This document shows, piece after piece, positions 41,050 through 53,009 of a stretch of 64,000 bases of DNA (its first letter is position 1; the number at the start of each line of letters is the position of its first letter). The stretch covers positions 372,001-436,000 of the forward strand of contig MBPM02000036.1 in NCBI GenBank assembly GCA_001695595.3, written 5' to 3'. The notes beneath the pieces are model-generated. The model had not been told where the DNA came from and made no database searches. It saw nothing but the letters and a program-made list of their open reading frames with translations. Source of the stretch: Plasmopara viticola (taxonomy: Eukaryota > Oomycota > Peronosporomycetes > Peronosporales > Peronosporaceae). Both the position numbers and the translations under genes were made by a program.

Positions 41050-42440
41050 ACGTTTGTTAAGTTTGTGCTCAACTGATATGTTTTCATGCATTAGCAGACA
41101 GATGAGTACACACGTAATGCATTTATACAGGCATTATATCAACACTTGACATAACTGCATCTGTTTATACGTTTTAGCGGATACCGCGTACCTGATGCTT
41201 GCGCTGTCTCGACCCTTACTGAGATAAGAAAATATACTTTCGGCCGCGATGAACGAATACTTTTTTTTCCTGCAATTCTTATAGTTTGTGCCATGATGAC
41301 GCAGTCCACGCATTCAAGCATTACCCTCATAGGCTTTGGATTGAATACGTACGATTGGTGTTGCACTTGCACCATTAAGGTATTTGGCTGCTGGATTTCG
41401 ATCTGACATCAATTTCCAGCACAGCATTAAAAAAACAAATAATACTTAGTAGAAGGTGCACAGTCGTACTTATTAATGCAGTTCGTAAAAATTGTCAGAG
41501 TGATAAAGATTCTTCAATGAGTATGCAGGTCTTGGCTTAATCAATTTATCGGTAAAACTATAATATGCCCTGCACATGATAACAAGGGGTAAACCCGAAT
41601 GCGGGTGAGGACAGTTGGTAGTTGCGTTTTTAATTTATTATGATTTAATGGTTTGCTTAATGCTCTGGACACAAGCTGAAGGGCTCTTACCATCAATTGA
41701 CGGATGGCGCAGCAGGTTTATTATAATTTTTAAAATACTAGTATGGCAAAATTACAGTATTAAAATCTCTACAGCCCGGTACCCATGAAAGCCCGGCACC
41801 GAGACAGCTTAAATCATGTCGCATCCATGACATGATGCACACAAAGAAGATTTACGATAAAGATATCGCACCTGCCAAGAGCAGAAGCTCCGTCTTTGTT
41901 GTAGTATATGTTTATCTCGGCAATATCGTCAAGTCCGCATCCTCTTCTTGCTGTTGGTCTTGTCATTTTTCAAAAAAATGACCATCTTTTTTTTAACGAC
42001 AGCTCAAAACATGTACTGCATGAATGCTCAAGGTCGGTGGGAAGAAAAGAGACGGCGTTCGCAAAAGTACGGTTAGCATCTAACACGGTTTCATGAAGCA
42101 GAAGAAAGTCGCACATTAAAATATTCATGCTAGGCGTTTCGCCTACTAGTGATGCGAGTAGAAATGACTCGACCACAAGCGCTCAAGAGCAGACACGAAA
42201 CTATATAGTTGTGGTGTCATAGTTTTGTCGTAGTAAGGGCCATATATATATATAGCGTTCGAGTTCTTGATGTGAACTTGTAGAAGCTATTCAAACAATA
42301 TCCAGACGACAAGGTCATCATGATCCTTAATAAACATTTGTTGTACTACAGTTGGAAATTGTAAGATCGACAAAAGTTGATTTGGCTCATCGCAATTACA
42401 CACGTCGATTTATCGTGTGTCCGCCATTAAATGTTGTTAT
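41050..42440. repeat. 1.4-kb dispersed repeat, copy of 25,163-26,580
   Basis: Direct copy of 25,163-26,580 with moderate divergence and small indels. Here too it follows an effector fragment, so the pair may reflect one segmental duplication of [repeat, effector piece, repeat]. The minus strand holds a 68-aa frame (42,176-41,970) related to the peptide in the other copy. Confidence 0.55.
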
Positions 42441-42444
42441 CATC

Positions 42445-42850
42445 GAGTCGTCTTTTGCTCGCAACGCGCGCGGGTCAATAATTATCGAAGGGATGCCCGA
42501 TAGTTTCTGTGTAACGGGGAAGATCAACGTTATCGGCTGCTGTGTAGATCTGCGTAGACCTGGAAAGGTAAATCCGTTTATGCTTGGCGTATAGCTTAAT
42601 TCTAAAAAAAGTGTAGAAGTGACCAGGCCTAGTCAGGTTCTCTTGCATGTACATAGCTATCTATGCGTGTTCTGCAAGGTCATTGTCCCATTTTACAAAG
42701 TAGGATATCGTATTTTACTAGGGAAGCCAAAACCGAACCGCTTTAAGTAGCATCAAAAATTGTATCAGGAGGTATTTGTTATGGCTTTGTCGTACAAGAA
42801 AAAGCCGTTTAACGTCGCTTGTGATATCTAAGGCTATTCCATCACTTACG
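42445..42850. other. No gene recognised
   Basis: Short frames only; no motif. Confidence 0.35.
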
Positions 42851-44340
42851 CGCTATCGTGACCCGATGAGATTGGTCACGGGCAAGTCATATCACTTCAG
42901 TACAGAAACAAAGAGCTCTAGGTTGATAATGTCGATAAATATTTTGCTATGAAGTAAGCACATGTGAAATTCCGAGTGAATCCTCTAGCTTCCACGCCCT
43001 TCAATTCGATTAAGACACCAAATGCGGCACATTTATTGTATCGAGAGACAAGATAATTGTCATTCATTGTTTACTGTATCTCCGAGTAAACAACGAGGAA
43101 AATGCGTAATGCGCATACCGACGCGCTTTGTGCTAGCCTGCTATAAATTAGTCGTACGAACGAAATCAAAGGCACCTTGACTATTCGAGTTGATCAGGCA
43201 TATGGGAAGAATGCCAAAGAAGAACCCCAAATCCGATTTATCTCATAGGCAAATGCGCTAAAGTAGACAAGTTTAATCCTCGACAGCAATCGTAAATTAT
43301 CGCTACGAGCTAGCAGAATGTATCAGAAATTGGTCCGGCAGGTTCAGCTTGAGCTTTTGTTCTACTCGTCGAAGACCTACTTCGTGACACTTTTAGGTCG
43401 ACACATTATGCTCAAATTATAAAAAAATCGTTCCAGCTCATGTGTACGAGTGAGTGAAAAATTATGTGAGGGCCAGCGTCGCCTGCTAAATGCTTAACCA
43501 TGCGGCTCACACGTTTGATCCTTACGTAGCTTTCTAATACTGGCGGATCGCTGAGAGTCCATAAACGACTTTGGCTTACCTGGGGCTTACGGCAATACAA
43601 GCATGCTGGATTTCGGAAGTCGTTTGCGTATAATAGCTTACTAAGTATTTCTAAGACAACCTTATTAAGGAACAACCAGCAAGGCTATTGTTCGATTGAG
43701 AATACATATACCATGTTCTAGCGGACAATTGGTGTTGAATGGCACCCGCAGTGTACCGCTGCATCTTAGCAAACGCTAATTAGATTGGTAGCATCTTGCA
43801 ACACCAGATAGTTATGAAACGAACTTTCAACTAGAAAAAGTCATTTCGTGCTTGCAGACGCACTTACAACAAGGCGGCCCGTTCGCGGCCTACTGGGTAC
43901 TCGGGTTTGGATATAGACCGCAATATTTCACTGTATTTTGACAAATGCTGCTTTAATTGAAAACCTCAGAACGGCATATCATTTTCAAACGGATGGTGAC
44001 ACAGCAATAGTTACTCTACAGTAATAGTTACTTCTACTCTCGTAGTCAGACCACACATGAGGCGCTCCATTTGTGGGCCGACAATCTCTTATTAGCTGAG
44101 CTTGCACGCTTCAAGTATCGAAAAGGTTTGGACCTTGATATACATAAGCTGTGGTTATGAATGATACACAAGAGCATTTGGAATCAGCTGGAAAGAGTCG
44201 GAAAATTGGTTTTTCTAAGAACTGTTAGCTCGTCTTCGACTCAAGTTGATATTTTGCTTATGAAAAGAGTTTCCTAATTTTGCAATCGATCGACTGAATT
44301 AAGATAGCAGGGCAAGGGTGCAATTATATCCGCCTAGAAT
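42850..44340 (+). pseudogene. Ty3/gypsy pol fossil, copy D, strongly diverged
   Basis: Inverted, diverged copy of the 6.3-kb and 19.2-kb gypsy fossils. Landmarks: GACGCGCTTTGTGCTAGCCTGC against GACGCGTCGAGCGCTAGCCTGC (rc of about 7,235-7,260), and GGTCGACACATTATGCTC against GGTCAACACATTATGCTC (rc of about 6,970-6,990). The 3' end near 44,280-44,340 shares AGCAGGGCAAGGGTGC with 14,430 and 19,160. The frame is broken throughout. Confidence 0.5.
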
Positions 44341-44349
44341 AAACACTGT

Positions 44350-46200
44350 TCATCAACAAACACGATAAGGGGATATAGTATAACGATAGGCAAGAAATCT
44401 ACCATCAAATGAATTGTATTCGAGCAAAAAAATAGTAAACCTTTCAGTGTTTTGGTGTGCCATAGCTTTTGGTATTTCTAAAACCATACTGATGAGCCTT
44501 TGATTTTTTTGCGGGGGTCGCTTATAAGAAATACGATGTTTAAGACTTTGAGACTCAAACAAGCTTCTACCGCATCTACAAGTCTGTGGTAATTTTCTTT
44601 ATTTTTCTGGTTAAGCTGGTTCAGGGCAGTTAGAAAGGTATACAGCCACCGCCATATTCGACAATTGTCTGAGAGGCTTATTGCCATTGTGGATACCCTA
44701 TTAAACATAACGAGTGTGCGCGCATGTGGGGTAATTGTACCCCATTTCCGCTAAGCCCCTGAACGCATGACAGCTCTTGAAGAAGGAACCAGCCGCTGGT
44801 CGTTCATACAAATGTACGAGACTTTAAGTTTTTTATGAGAAACAAGAACGGAAGAACGGTTTGGCGAGTCAGAAAATTCGCGAGCCGGCGAGTTTTTTGG
44901 AAAACTGCAAAAGTTTGACCAAAGTACTAAGAGAAAGCGGTGTACAAAAAACATTTTTTTGTTTGTGCTGTATAATGGAGCAGTTCCAAACGTCTCTGCG
45001 GTTAAAGAAACTTGGCTACGCAATATGAGAATATCGACAGCACACATTCATATCATGTCTTTGATCTCAACTTGAATGCAATGTCTAGAATATCAAAAGT
45101 CCAGATCGATCAAGCAGATCGGTGCCATGTATGCCAGTTGCTCAGAAATCTTACATTGAGGCTTTAGTGAGCCATGTTTTTACCTTTTTGTGCGTGTGGC
45201 ATCTTCGATTGGAAGCCCGGACAAATATACGCCTGGGATAGATACAAAAGAAATTTGAAGTACTCAAACTTCGCCAGAGATAGCCGTGACGATGGTCTTA
45301 AAATGCTCTTTACCGATTAATTTACGCCGGTTAATTTGAGTTTTTGAATATGTCAACGATAGCGCTCTTGATGTTGATTACATGGTGCAATCAGCCGTGG
45401 CTAGCATTAATGAGTAAGAGCAGGAAATAGTTGATACATATTGGATCTTCAAATTATTTGGATTATCTTATGACAAACATACAAGCTTTTGGCTAATTCT
45501 GCATACTAAAATCGATACCGATTGGGTTCATGCGCCCCAGAAGCCCTTCTATTTTTATGGCTTTGTTTGATCGGAAAGCCGGACTTTATGTATAAGCTCG
45601 ACTTTATGTTTTTGTTTGCTACATTTTTTTCCACTCCACTTTGATCGCATCCAATGGGACAGTAATGGTTTTTCTTGTACCTCTTTCCGATATCAGATTG
45701 GTCATAACGAAGGCTATGAACTGGCAAAGATGGCTGCTAGAGGGCCGGGATATCTAATAAAGACCAAACTAGCAACAAACAAGCTGCTTTGATTTCCCAA
45801 ACATAAGCCAGCCTCTGCACCTGAAAGTATAGACTGCGCCTGAGTCAACGACCGCGACTACGCTTTGAACGACGAGTAAAAGTAGATCTATCGCGAAAGA
45901 GCCGCTCGGGCAAAAAAGAATGAAGAAAAAAGATATATCAGCCTAAACCTTAACTATATAGCTATTGCCAAAAACGAATTTACAATCGTGAGATGAGTAT
46001 GTGATTCGCTCCTTCTTTTGGTCGGAGACGGTAAACAGCTAATCCACTTGTAGCTCACGGCGCGTTTAAAACTGCATCTGCTTTATTTCGCGCTTTACAT
46101 GGCAGTGCAGCCGACCTTGTTGGTCGGACAGCGCCGAAGAGAATGCTCTTACCTACGATTTACCTCCCTGAAAGTCAGCAGCTCCTACCCGTAATAAGTG
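44350..46200. other. No gene recognised
   Basis: Several minus-strand frames of 69-98 aa (44,353-45,047 and 45,506-45,727) have no family motif; codon content looks random. Confidence 0.35.
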
Positions 46201-46230
46201 TACGCGCTTAAAATGTCTCTCAGGTAAGCC

Positions 46231-46482
46231 TTGTTGTTCTCACCAGAACTTCTTCGTGTCGGCTCCGTACTCAAAAGGCGTCTGAAAACGAGACATTATG
46301 CTTTATACATAATTCACATAGGCTTCAAGATCGAACATACCCGCCGCGCGTCCTCGCGGAAGGTGTGTGAGATGCGTGAGAAAGCCGTTTACTTTTGCAG
46401 TAAGTTCAAGGTGCTCATAGTCACAGCCCGTTGGGTACACAGGCTCTTAGCTATGCAAATATTACGGCGGCACTATCAGTAG
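46231..46482 (+). pseudogene. Unidentified repeated coding remnant, related to 31,300-31,820
   Basis: The frame contains FKIEHTRRASSRKVCEMREK, matching the minus-strand peptide near 31,540-31,470. It is followed by RLLAMQILRRHYQ before a stop. Family unknown. Confidence 0.35.
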
Positions 46483-46499
46483 CTGGAAGACCACCCAAA

Positions 46500-49400
46500 A
46501 TCGCCTTTTAAAAAAGATTGAGCGCGAAGTGAATGCTCTGTAAAAGGGTTGGGTGACCTCAAGACTCATACGTACTGAAAGCCACAATACCATTGAGACA
46601 GCACTTTTAGAACAATACGAGCGTCAACATCCACTTGAGAGCCGTCGATTCTTGCTCACCGACTTAACATTTTTAATAGATCGTCGTTTATTTACCTTTA
46701 TAGTATGATTCTCCAAGATTTTGTCTTTTGAAATGGTTTCAAGAGCATATGAATAGATGTCGTTTGCGATTCACATTCTAATCTCCCGAGCTCGTAGTAT
46801 ATTACTTTTTTCAAGAGATTACGTACTCGATCCCAGTTCCTTGAATAAAAACATTTTTCCATACATTGTTCAGGGTTATTTGCTGTGATAAGGTCACAAG
46901 AAGTATCATGATTTGTTCATAGATGAGCTCTAAATAAAGTTCCACAACGAAATACCTGAATTTACCGTAATCGTGGTGCTCAGTGTAATGCATATAAAAG
47001 GACACAGACCTATCGTCAGCGTTTGCGAGCCTTTATATGTACACTGCGACACTCGCCAAACAAGTAGTGCTTCAATCAAGAGAAAGGTCAGGAAGGAAGC
47101 AGTTTTATAACATATGCGCTCAAACTGCCCGTCTTGTAAAAGGACTGTTTTGACCTCGCTATACACTTTTCTTCACCATGAGTTCGATTCTTGTAATGAT
47201 TGTTGTTACTCGCTCGTCTGCAACCTTAACGGAAAATTCCATTGACGCCTGATTGCCGCCGGTCGTGTGTGATCAGACGTGTTCCATTAAAAATAAGAAA
47301 GCCCCGGTGCCCGATTATGGCAACAAGGTCTACTTGATCTTTCTTTATGACTAGCGCAGATAGTGCTTGATGTTGTGTTCTAAGCTCAGATGTATTGCTT
47401 GATATATGTGATCTTTGTAATCAGCCAAGTAGAGCAGGAATGTAAGGCTAAGTAGGTCAGGCTAAATAAGACGTGAGACCAGAAGACTGCAGACTTGCGT
47501 GACAAGGTAATGTGACCTGACTGTTGTACAATACCACAGAGTGATTCGAAAAGCATTGTCAGATCGTTGATACTCTTCAGTTATTGGGGTCACTGTAGTC
47601 GAAGAAGACGACCAAGCCAATTTAAAGGCACAGCTCAGTCAGAACGGTAACACTCATACTATAAAAGGAAGAAGAAGACGTACAAGACAGGAATCTGAGT
47701 ATGTTGCATAATTTTGTGGAACTTAGGGGTTAGGTAAAAAGGTCAGAGAGTCTACCACATCTTATGCGAAATAATTACGTGCTCTGAAATTTGTCAAAAG
47801 CGTGATGATAGTGCAAGCACCATACCCAGAATTGACGCAACAACAAAAAACGCGACGAATGTATCGTAAGTAACAGTGCCCGATACAAAGCAGAGAAAGC
47901 TCGTGTATCTGTTTTTAGAAATAACCTTGATTTTCAAGGTGAAAGCAAATGACTTTTCACGCTGCTTCATTCGGCGCGTCCTGACCCGTGTCTCTTTCTT
48001 TGTGTAATTATCGCGCACGCGCCAGAGTGTTTGCTGTTACTTCGCCTGAGATCTTTGTTTCTCCATGTGCTTTGTCATCTTGACAATTGTGTCAATACTT
48101 AGAGCGCAAATTTTCTTTGGATATACTCTAGAGATCTTGATCGCATGTTTTAGTCGATCGCTTTCTTTTTTCTGCCAATGCCGACGTGATAACATCCCCC
48201 CCAAAATTTTTCATTGTCACACAGAACATGGATGATGAGAGTTGTGTTCTTCGTTTTTGTCTTAGAGCTCTGCTAGCCTACCAAACATCCCGTCGACAAC
48301 TCTTTGAGTTCTGCAATACAATAATACATAACCCATATATCATGCCTCATAAACATCGATACTTGCTATACGCTCGCTGCGATTTTAAAATCTTCAAATG
48401 AGTATAGATCATTTCCTATGTGGCAACTTGATTCGCGTATAATGCCGTAAAATTCTCTTACTGTCTTGCCCTAAGGTGATTAGAGTCCGAACCAGTCCAA
48501 GCTCAACTTTCCACGCCAACTTTGGTACAAAGCCCGCATCGACATTTTGTTCGTGCTTTTCTTGGAGTACCTCACGTCCCACCTGCATTAAATTGTAGCA
48601 CTCCGTTGCTACCGACTAGGATTTCCTCTTGTCCTTTACCAGTCTTTGTAGACTTCACAAAATGCACTACCTCCTCCGCTTACTACAATTAGACTATGCC
48701 TGCTAAAGTCAGACTTGATAGCATATACGCCCTCATTACTAAATCTGCATAGTGAAAGGTATGTCCACCACGCGTTCCTTTGCTCCTTCACACGCTCCCT
48801 GACTGCACTTCAATAAAGATAATGCTCAGTCCATATTTTTTTCGCATTTCTTTGCTGCTAAAATTTTCTTGCACTCAGCCGGTATAGTCTAGTCGCGAAC
48901 GTGTGCAGTAGTAGAAAATTATTGCGTGCATTACCATCGTTTGTTCTTTCACCATCTCATTGATCCGGTGAGATGATTCATAGAATGCCTAAGTCGACAT
49001 TCTACATCCATTTTGCGGGTTGTACATGGATCTGTACAAGTTTTACGGTACAGCCCTTTTGCCTCGAATGGCTTTACTTGGAATGACTGTGATTTTCACA
49101 ACAATATCCCACAATACATTTCTTGGCAAAAAACCCAAAGAGAAGGCGGGGCTAGCGTACAAGCACTTTGTGGTCCACGAGATTGACGAAGTTCATAAGT
49201 TTAAATAAATGCACTCATTTCGAAAAAGTTCAAGTGATTTAACAGTCTGCCTACTTAAACGAAACAACTGCAAATATAAAGATGATTCTCAAACTGCTAC
49301 GGTTTCTCTGCTTGCGATGAGAAATCGTATTAGGAACTATCACATAAATTGTTGGATTTGTTTGTCTGTCAAAAGAGCTTTCGAACCTGCTAATATAGCT

Positions 49401-50920
49401 CTGGTTATAGTCTTCTCAACCGCATGTCGGCAAGGATGCGAAGCTTATCCGGTTTGTAATAAGTGCAAAAGCTTGATATCGCAACTAGATAAAACTATCT
49501 TGTCATCTTCTGGTGTAAATGGGAGTGGCGTCCGCAACGATGCGTAGTCTTTACCAACCTCGAAGTCTTGTGGCATGAGATTACACTTGATATTTGACCA
49601 GTGTATACTTCATGGCAAGCAGTTTCTTGTCATGGCGAATGTTACTCCTCTGGGCAGCCATTATAGTTTGAATCAATATGACTCCATCCTAATCGAGCTG
49701 CAGTAATAAACAAGTATTGATATCGTCAGAATCATTACAATTGACGCTAATCGGCTTTGTTATCCCGGAAAAAGACAGAAGAAGTGACCGCCAAAAACCT
49801 TCTATTGCTGTCAGAAACATTTTCACGCGCGCTTTTCTCGCCATCCGATGTCGTTTTCGAAACCTCGGTCAGAGGCTTTGCGATGTCTGCACTGACAGCT
49901 CAAAACTTGCGAAAAAGGTCGGCTGGGTCTAGCCGCCTTTGCAGCTTTTACCAAAGTAACGTCGACATAATCGACGGATGTAGACGTATTGTTGGAAAAA
50001 GACGACACTGAGAGCCCATATAGACCATTTTTAAGGCAGTTTCTAAGGTCATGAAAACCAATAAACCTTACAGCAGCAACATGTAATTTTTTTCGGCAGG
50101 AGAGCTTTCAGCCCTCGAGTATCACGGTTTAGCCAGCACCATAACTTCATAGATATTTTTAACGTTTTAATTAATTTTGTAACAAGATAATCAACGTCGC
50201 CGGAGCACACTACTTACCTTAATAGCAAATCACTAGGCGCACCAATCATCGCGATGACTATACCAGACATCATCAGTTTCTCATTAAGATTGCGTAGCCA
50301 TCTTCTAAATCTAGTGTGATACTCAAACTGCACACGGGCATGTTGATAAGCAGCTCTTTTTTCTGAAAATGGCTGGTGCTGTTGCACTCTCCAAATTATT
50401 AAAAGCATGGTTTTATCACCAGTTCCCAATTACTTCCGGAAAACATAAATCGGTATTGAGTACGGTGATTCTGCCTCCCACACCGTGCTATTATTTGGTT
50501 TCGTGTCATAGAAGTCATCCATGTCGTCATAACAACGAGCGTCTTTTATCTATACATTAATTTATTATCTTGCAGACGTACAAGCAGATGAGATTATTCA
50601 GGCAAATTGTGCGGCATGAACATTATTACAAATTCTTTAGGGATTATGACGTATAGGCTAAGTGTAGCAACATATGGCTGCAAAATAGCAAGTACGTACC
50701 CTATCGTATGAACTTGTGTTTTTTGTTTGAAAAGTTCTTTTTATTTCGTCAACTTGTTTGTTGTGGCTGCAAAACATAAACGATCTTTATAGCTGCTAAT
50801 TTTGTTAGCTTTTTAAAATTTAGATAATGTGCTAGACGAAGCGACACATTTAATGAAGCAAATGACATTTAAAATGATCCGCAAAATGATATGAGATAAG
50901 TACATTTAGCTTTGGAATAG
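46500..50920. other. Gene-poor stretch, nothing convincing
   Basis: About 4.4 kb with scattered frames up to 112 aa (49,209-49,547) but no recognisable motif, repeat partner or RNA gene. Near 49,757-50,011 the minus-strand peptide SVDYVDVTLVKAAKAA vaguely recalls SCVDYVDGDLFESP at 1,640-1,600, which may point to the same transposon family. Confidence 0.35.
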
Positions 50921-50929
50921 AAAATCTTT

Positions 50930-51042
50930 TCTAATTTCTGAAAATAAATATTGCGTATTGCTAAGTGCGTTTAAAAGTAAGTCTTCTCTAATTACAGGAA
51001 ATAAATTTGCGTATCGCTAAATGCATTAAAAAGTAAAGTTCA
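50930..51042. repeat. Small imperfect tandem duplication, period about 54 bp
   Basis: TTTCTAATTTCTGAAAATAA followed by TTGCGTATTGCTAAGTGCGT is repeated as TCTCTAATTACAGGAAATAA and TTGCGTATCGCTAAATGCAT. No coding role. Confidence 0.55.
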
Positions 51043-51519
51043 TAAGACTGCGATGGCAAGGTCTTATGATTTTTTTTCCTACAGCACATAAGCGTGAAGC
51101 TTAATTTCTTCGAAGGATCAGAGCAAAAAAACATAACGCTTTATTAGTGCGTTGTGGGTGGTATCAAAGCCAACAGTCAGTGCCTTGTACGCGTCCTGTC
51201 ATTGCCAATGCAGTACGATATAGATCTTGTTTCCCACTGACAGGGATGCTTTACGTTTGAAAGTTCTTTGCATTAGATTGATACACGCGATGTAGACGAA
51301 TGTAACGCCAATGTATGCTAATGAAAGGTCGTGATTTTTGTGAAAGATGTACCTTATTATTTTGAAGAAACTCATAAGGTCGCACAATTCTTTATCGACA
51401 ATACGAGTGCAATCGCACCGGGATTATACTAATTTGTTCCTGTCATGCGTTCAGGGGCAAAGGCCCAATAATGTGTATTAATCACGCACACGAACGCACC
51501 ATTAAGACTTAATTTTTCG

Positions 51520-52830
51520 CTGTTAGCGCATCGAGCTAATAGTTGTCAACGCTCAGGACACAGTTTTTGTCAGCGACCTTTAACGCACTTGAAAAAAATG
51601 AGGCTCCACTTTATCGATCTACTTTATCACAGGCACGGATTGTTTACACCAGCCAAATTATCGGGTTCCGCTTTGCTTAGCAGCCCTTTTAAGCTATTGT
51701 GACTAAATCGAAGTCGGCGGGCACACGGGCATCCTTCTATAAACCAAGGAGTTGAGCCGGAAAGTATTTTGGAAAAGCAAGTCTGTCTTTCGCTATTTTT
51801 CTCCTTCCAAAAACATTTAATTTTTCTCGTCGGGTTTAGGATTGCTTTAGAACACAATTATTTTGACTTGGTAAGGAAATACTTATCGTATACACTCTCA
51901 TACAGACGTACAAGAGCCGTTTTGACGACTCTCACGAGGTCTGTGCAGCGAGGTAATCAAGCCAACATAGAAGAATCTTAAGGCGCTCGTTAAAAGTGTA
52001 CTTGGCTCACAACGCGCTCTGCATATGAGTGTGGCTTGGCTAAATGCCTTCTCAGAGATGAGCAACAACTTTTGTGCATCCGAGTGCACACAATTGAGAT
52101 TGCTTTCAAAGTTTACCTCGATGGTCAAGCCGCAACTTATAATTTAGCATTCGCGAGTCTATCACTAAGCCAGGTTGGTCATGTGACCTGCGAGATATTA
52201 GTTCGGACCGATCGGCCCGAGTAATAGTGTGGAATGTCCAAACACCACCAAGAAGTCAAGAAGTCGCTTCCATTTGTAGTGAGCTCCAAACTCGGCCAAC
52301 TTCACTTGTACAGCCTTTAAGATGCTAAGCATCATAGCCAATGGGTCAGTGTGGTGGTGGCAGTATACCTTTACAGCTGACGTATGGCCATCCGCATTCG
52401 CTTAATCAGCACATTTGTGCCGGAACACAGTTTTGTTTGATAGTAAAAACACTTTAGGACCTCAAAGTTAAAAAGATTGTTAAATTTCTAAAGCCACTCG
52501 CTTAAAAAATCTAAGGCTAGCTAAAATGGGCTTAGGATGACAATTATGCCGCACATAAATTTCAAAAGGTTCGCTCATAAAATTCATTGCTCGAAGTTTT
52601 TTTCAATGCTCAACGTTTTGGATCTCAAATACTATACTTAATTCATTACTTTCTCTTTTTGTGTTTGTCGACAAATTGAGCTTAGACTGATGGAAATCCC
52701 CGTGCCCAACAAATTTGAATTAGTCGATTTTGTGCAAAGACGTATAACTGCTTTTATCTCACGGAAATCGAAGCTTGTGTTAAACTCAAGCTGACTTTTC
52801 TTTAAGCAAAAACATTTCTGACTCTTTTTC
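51520..52830. repeat. Copy of the gypsy-related repeat at 32,940-34,160
   Basis: Direct repeat with moderate divergence; landmarks ATACTTATCGTATACACTCTC, CACGAGGTCTGTGCAGCGAGG and TCGATGGTCAAGCCGCA. It corresponds to the integrase-tail side of the gypsy subfamily at 33-35.5 kb; no open frame longer than 76 aa. Confidence 0.5.
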
Positions 52831-53009
52831 ACCTATTCTAAAGGGAGTCGGTATCAACACACCCCCTCCTCGGTATCACCGCACGCACCTAGGTTTAAGC
52901 CACAAATCCCCTTCGAAATAGCACCACACCCATCGTAAAACACACCCGTCGCAAAATTGAAATCACATACCCTACATCACACCTAAATCCTCTTTACACA
53001 TACGTCAAC

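Noticed and set aside
42243..42256. Short AT dinucleotide run
   Set aside because: Simple repeat too short to mean anything.
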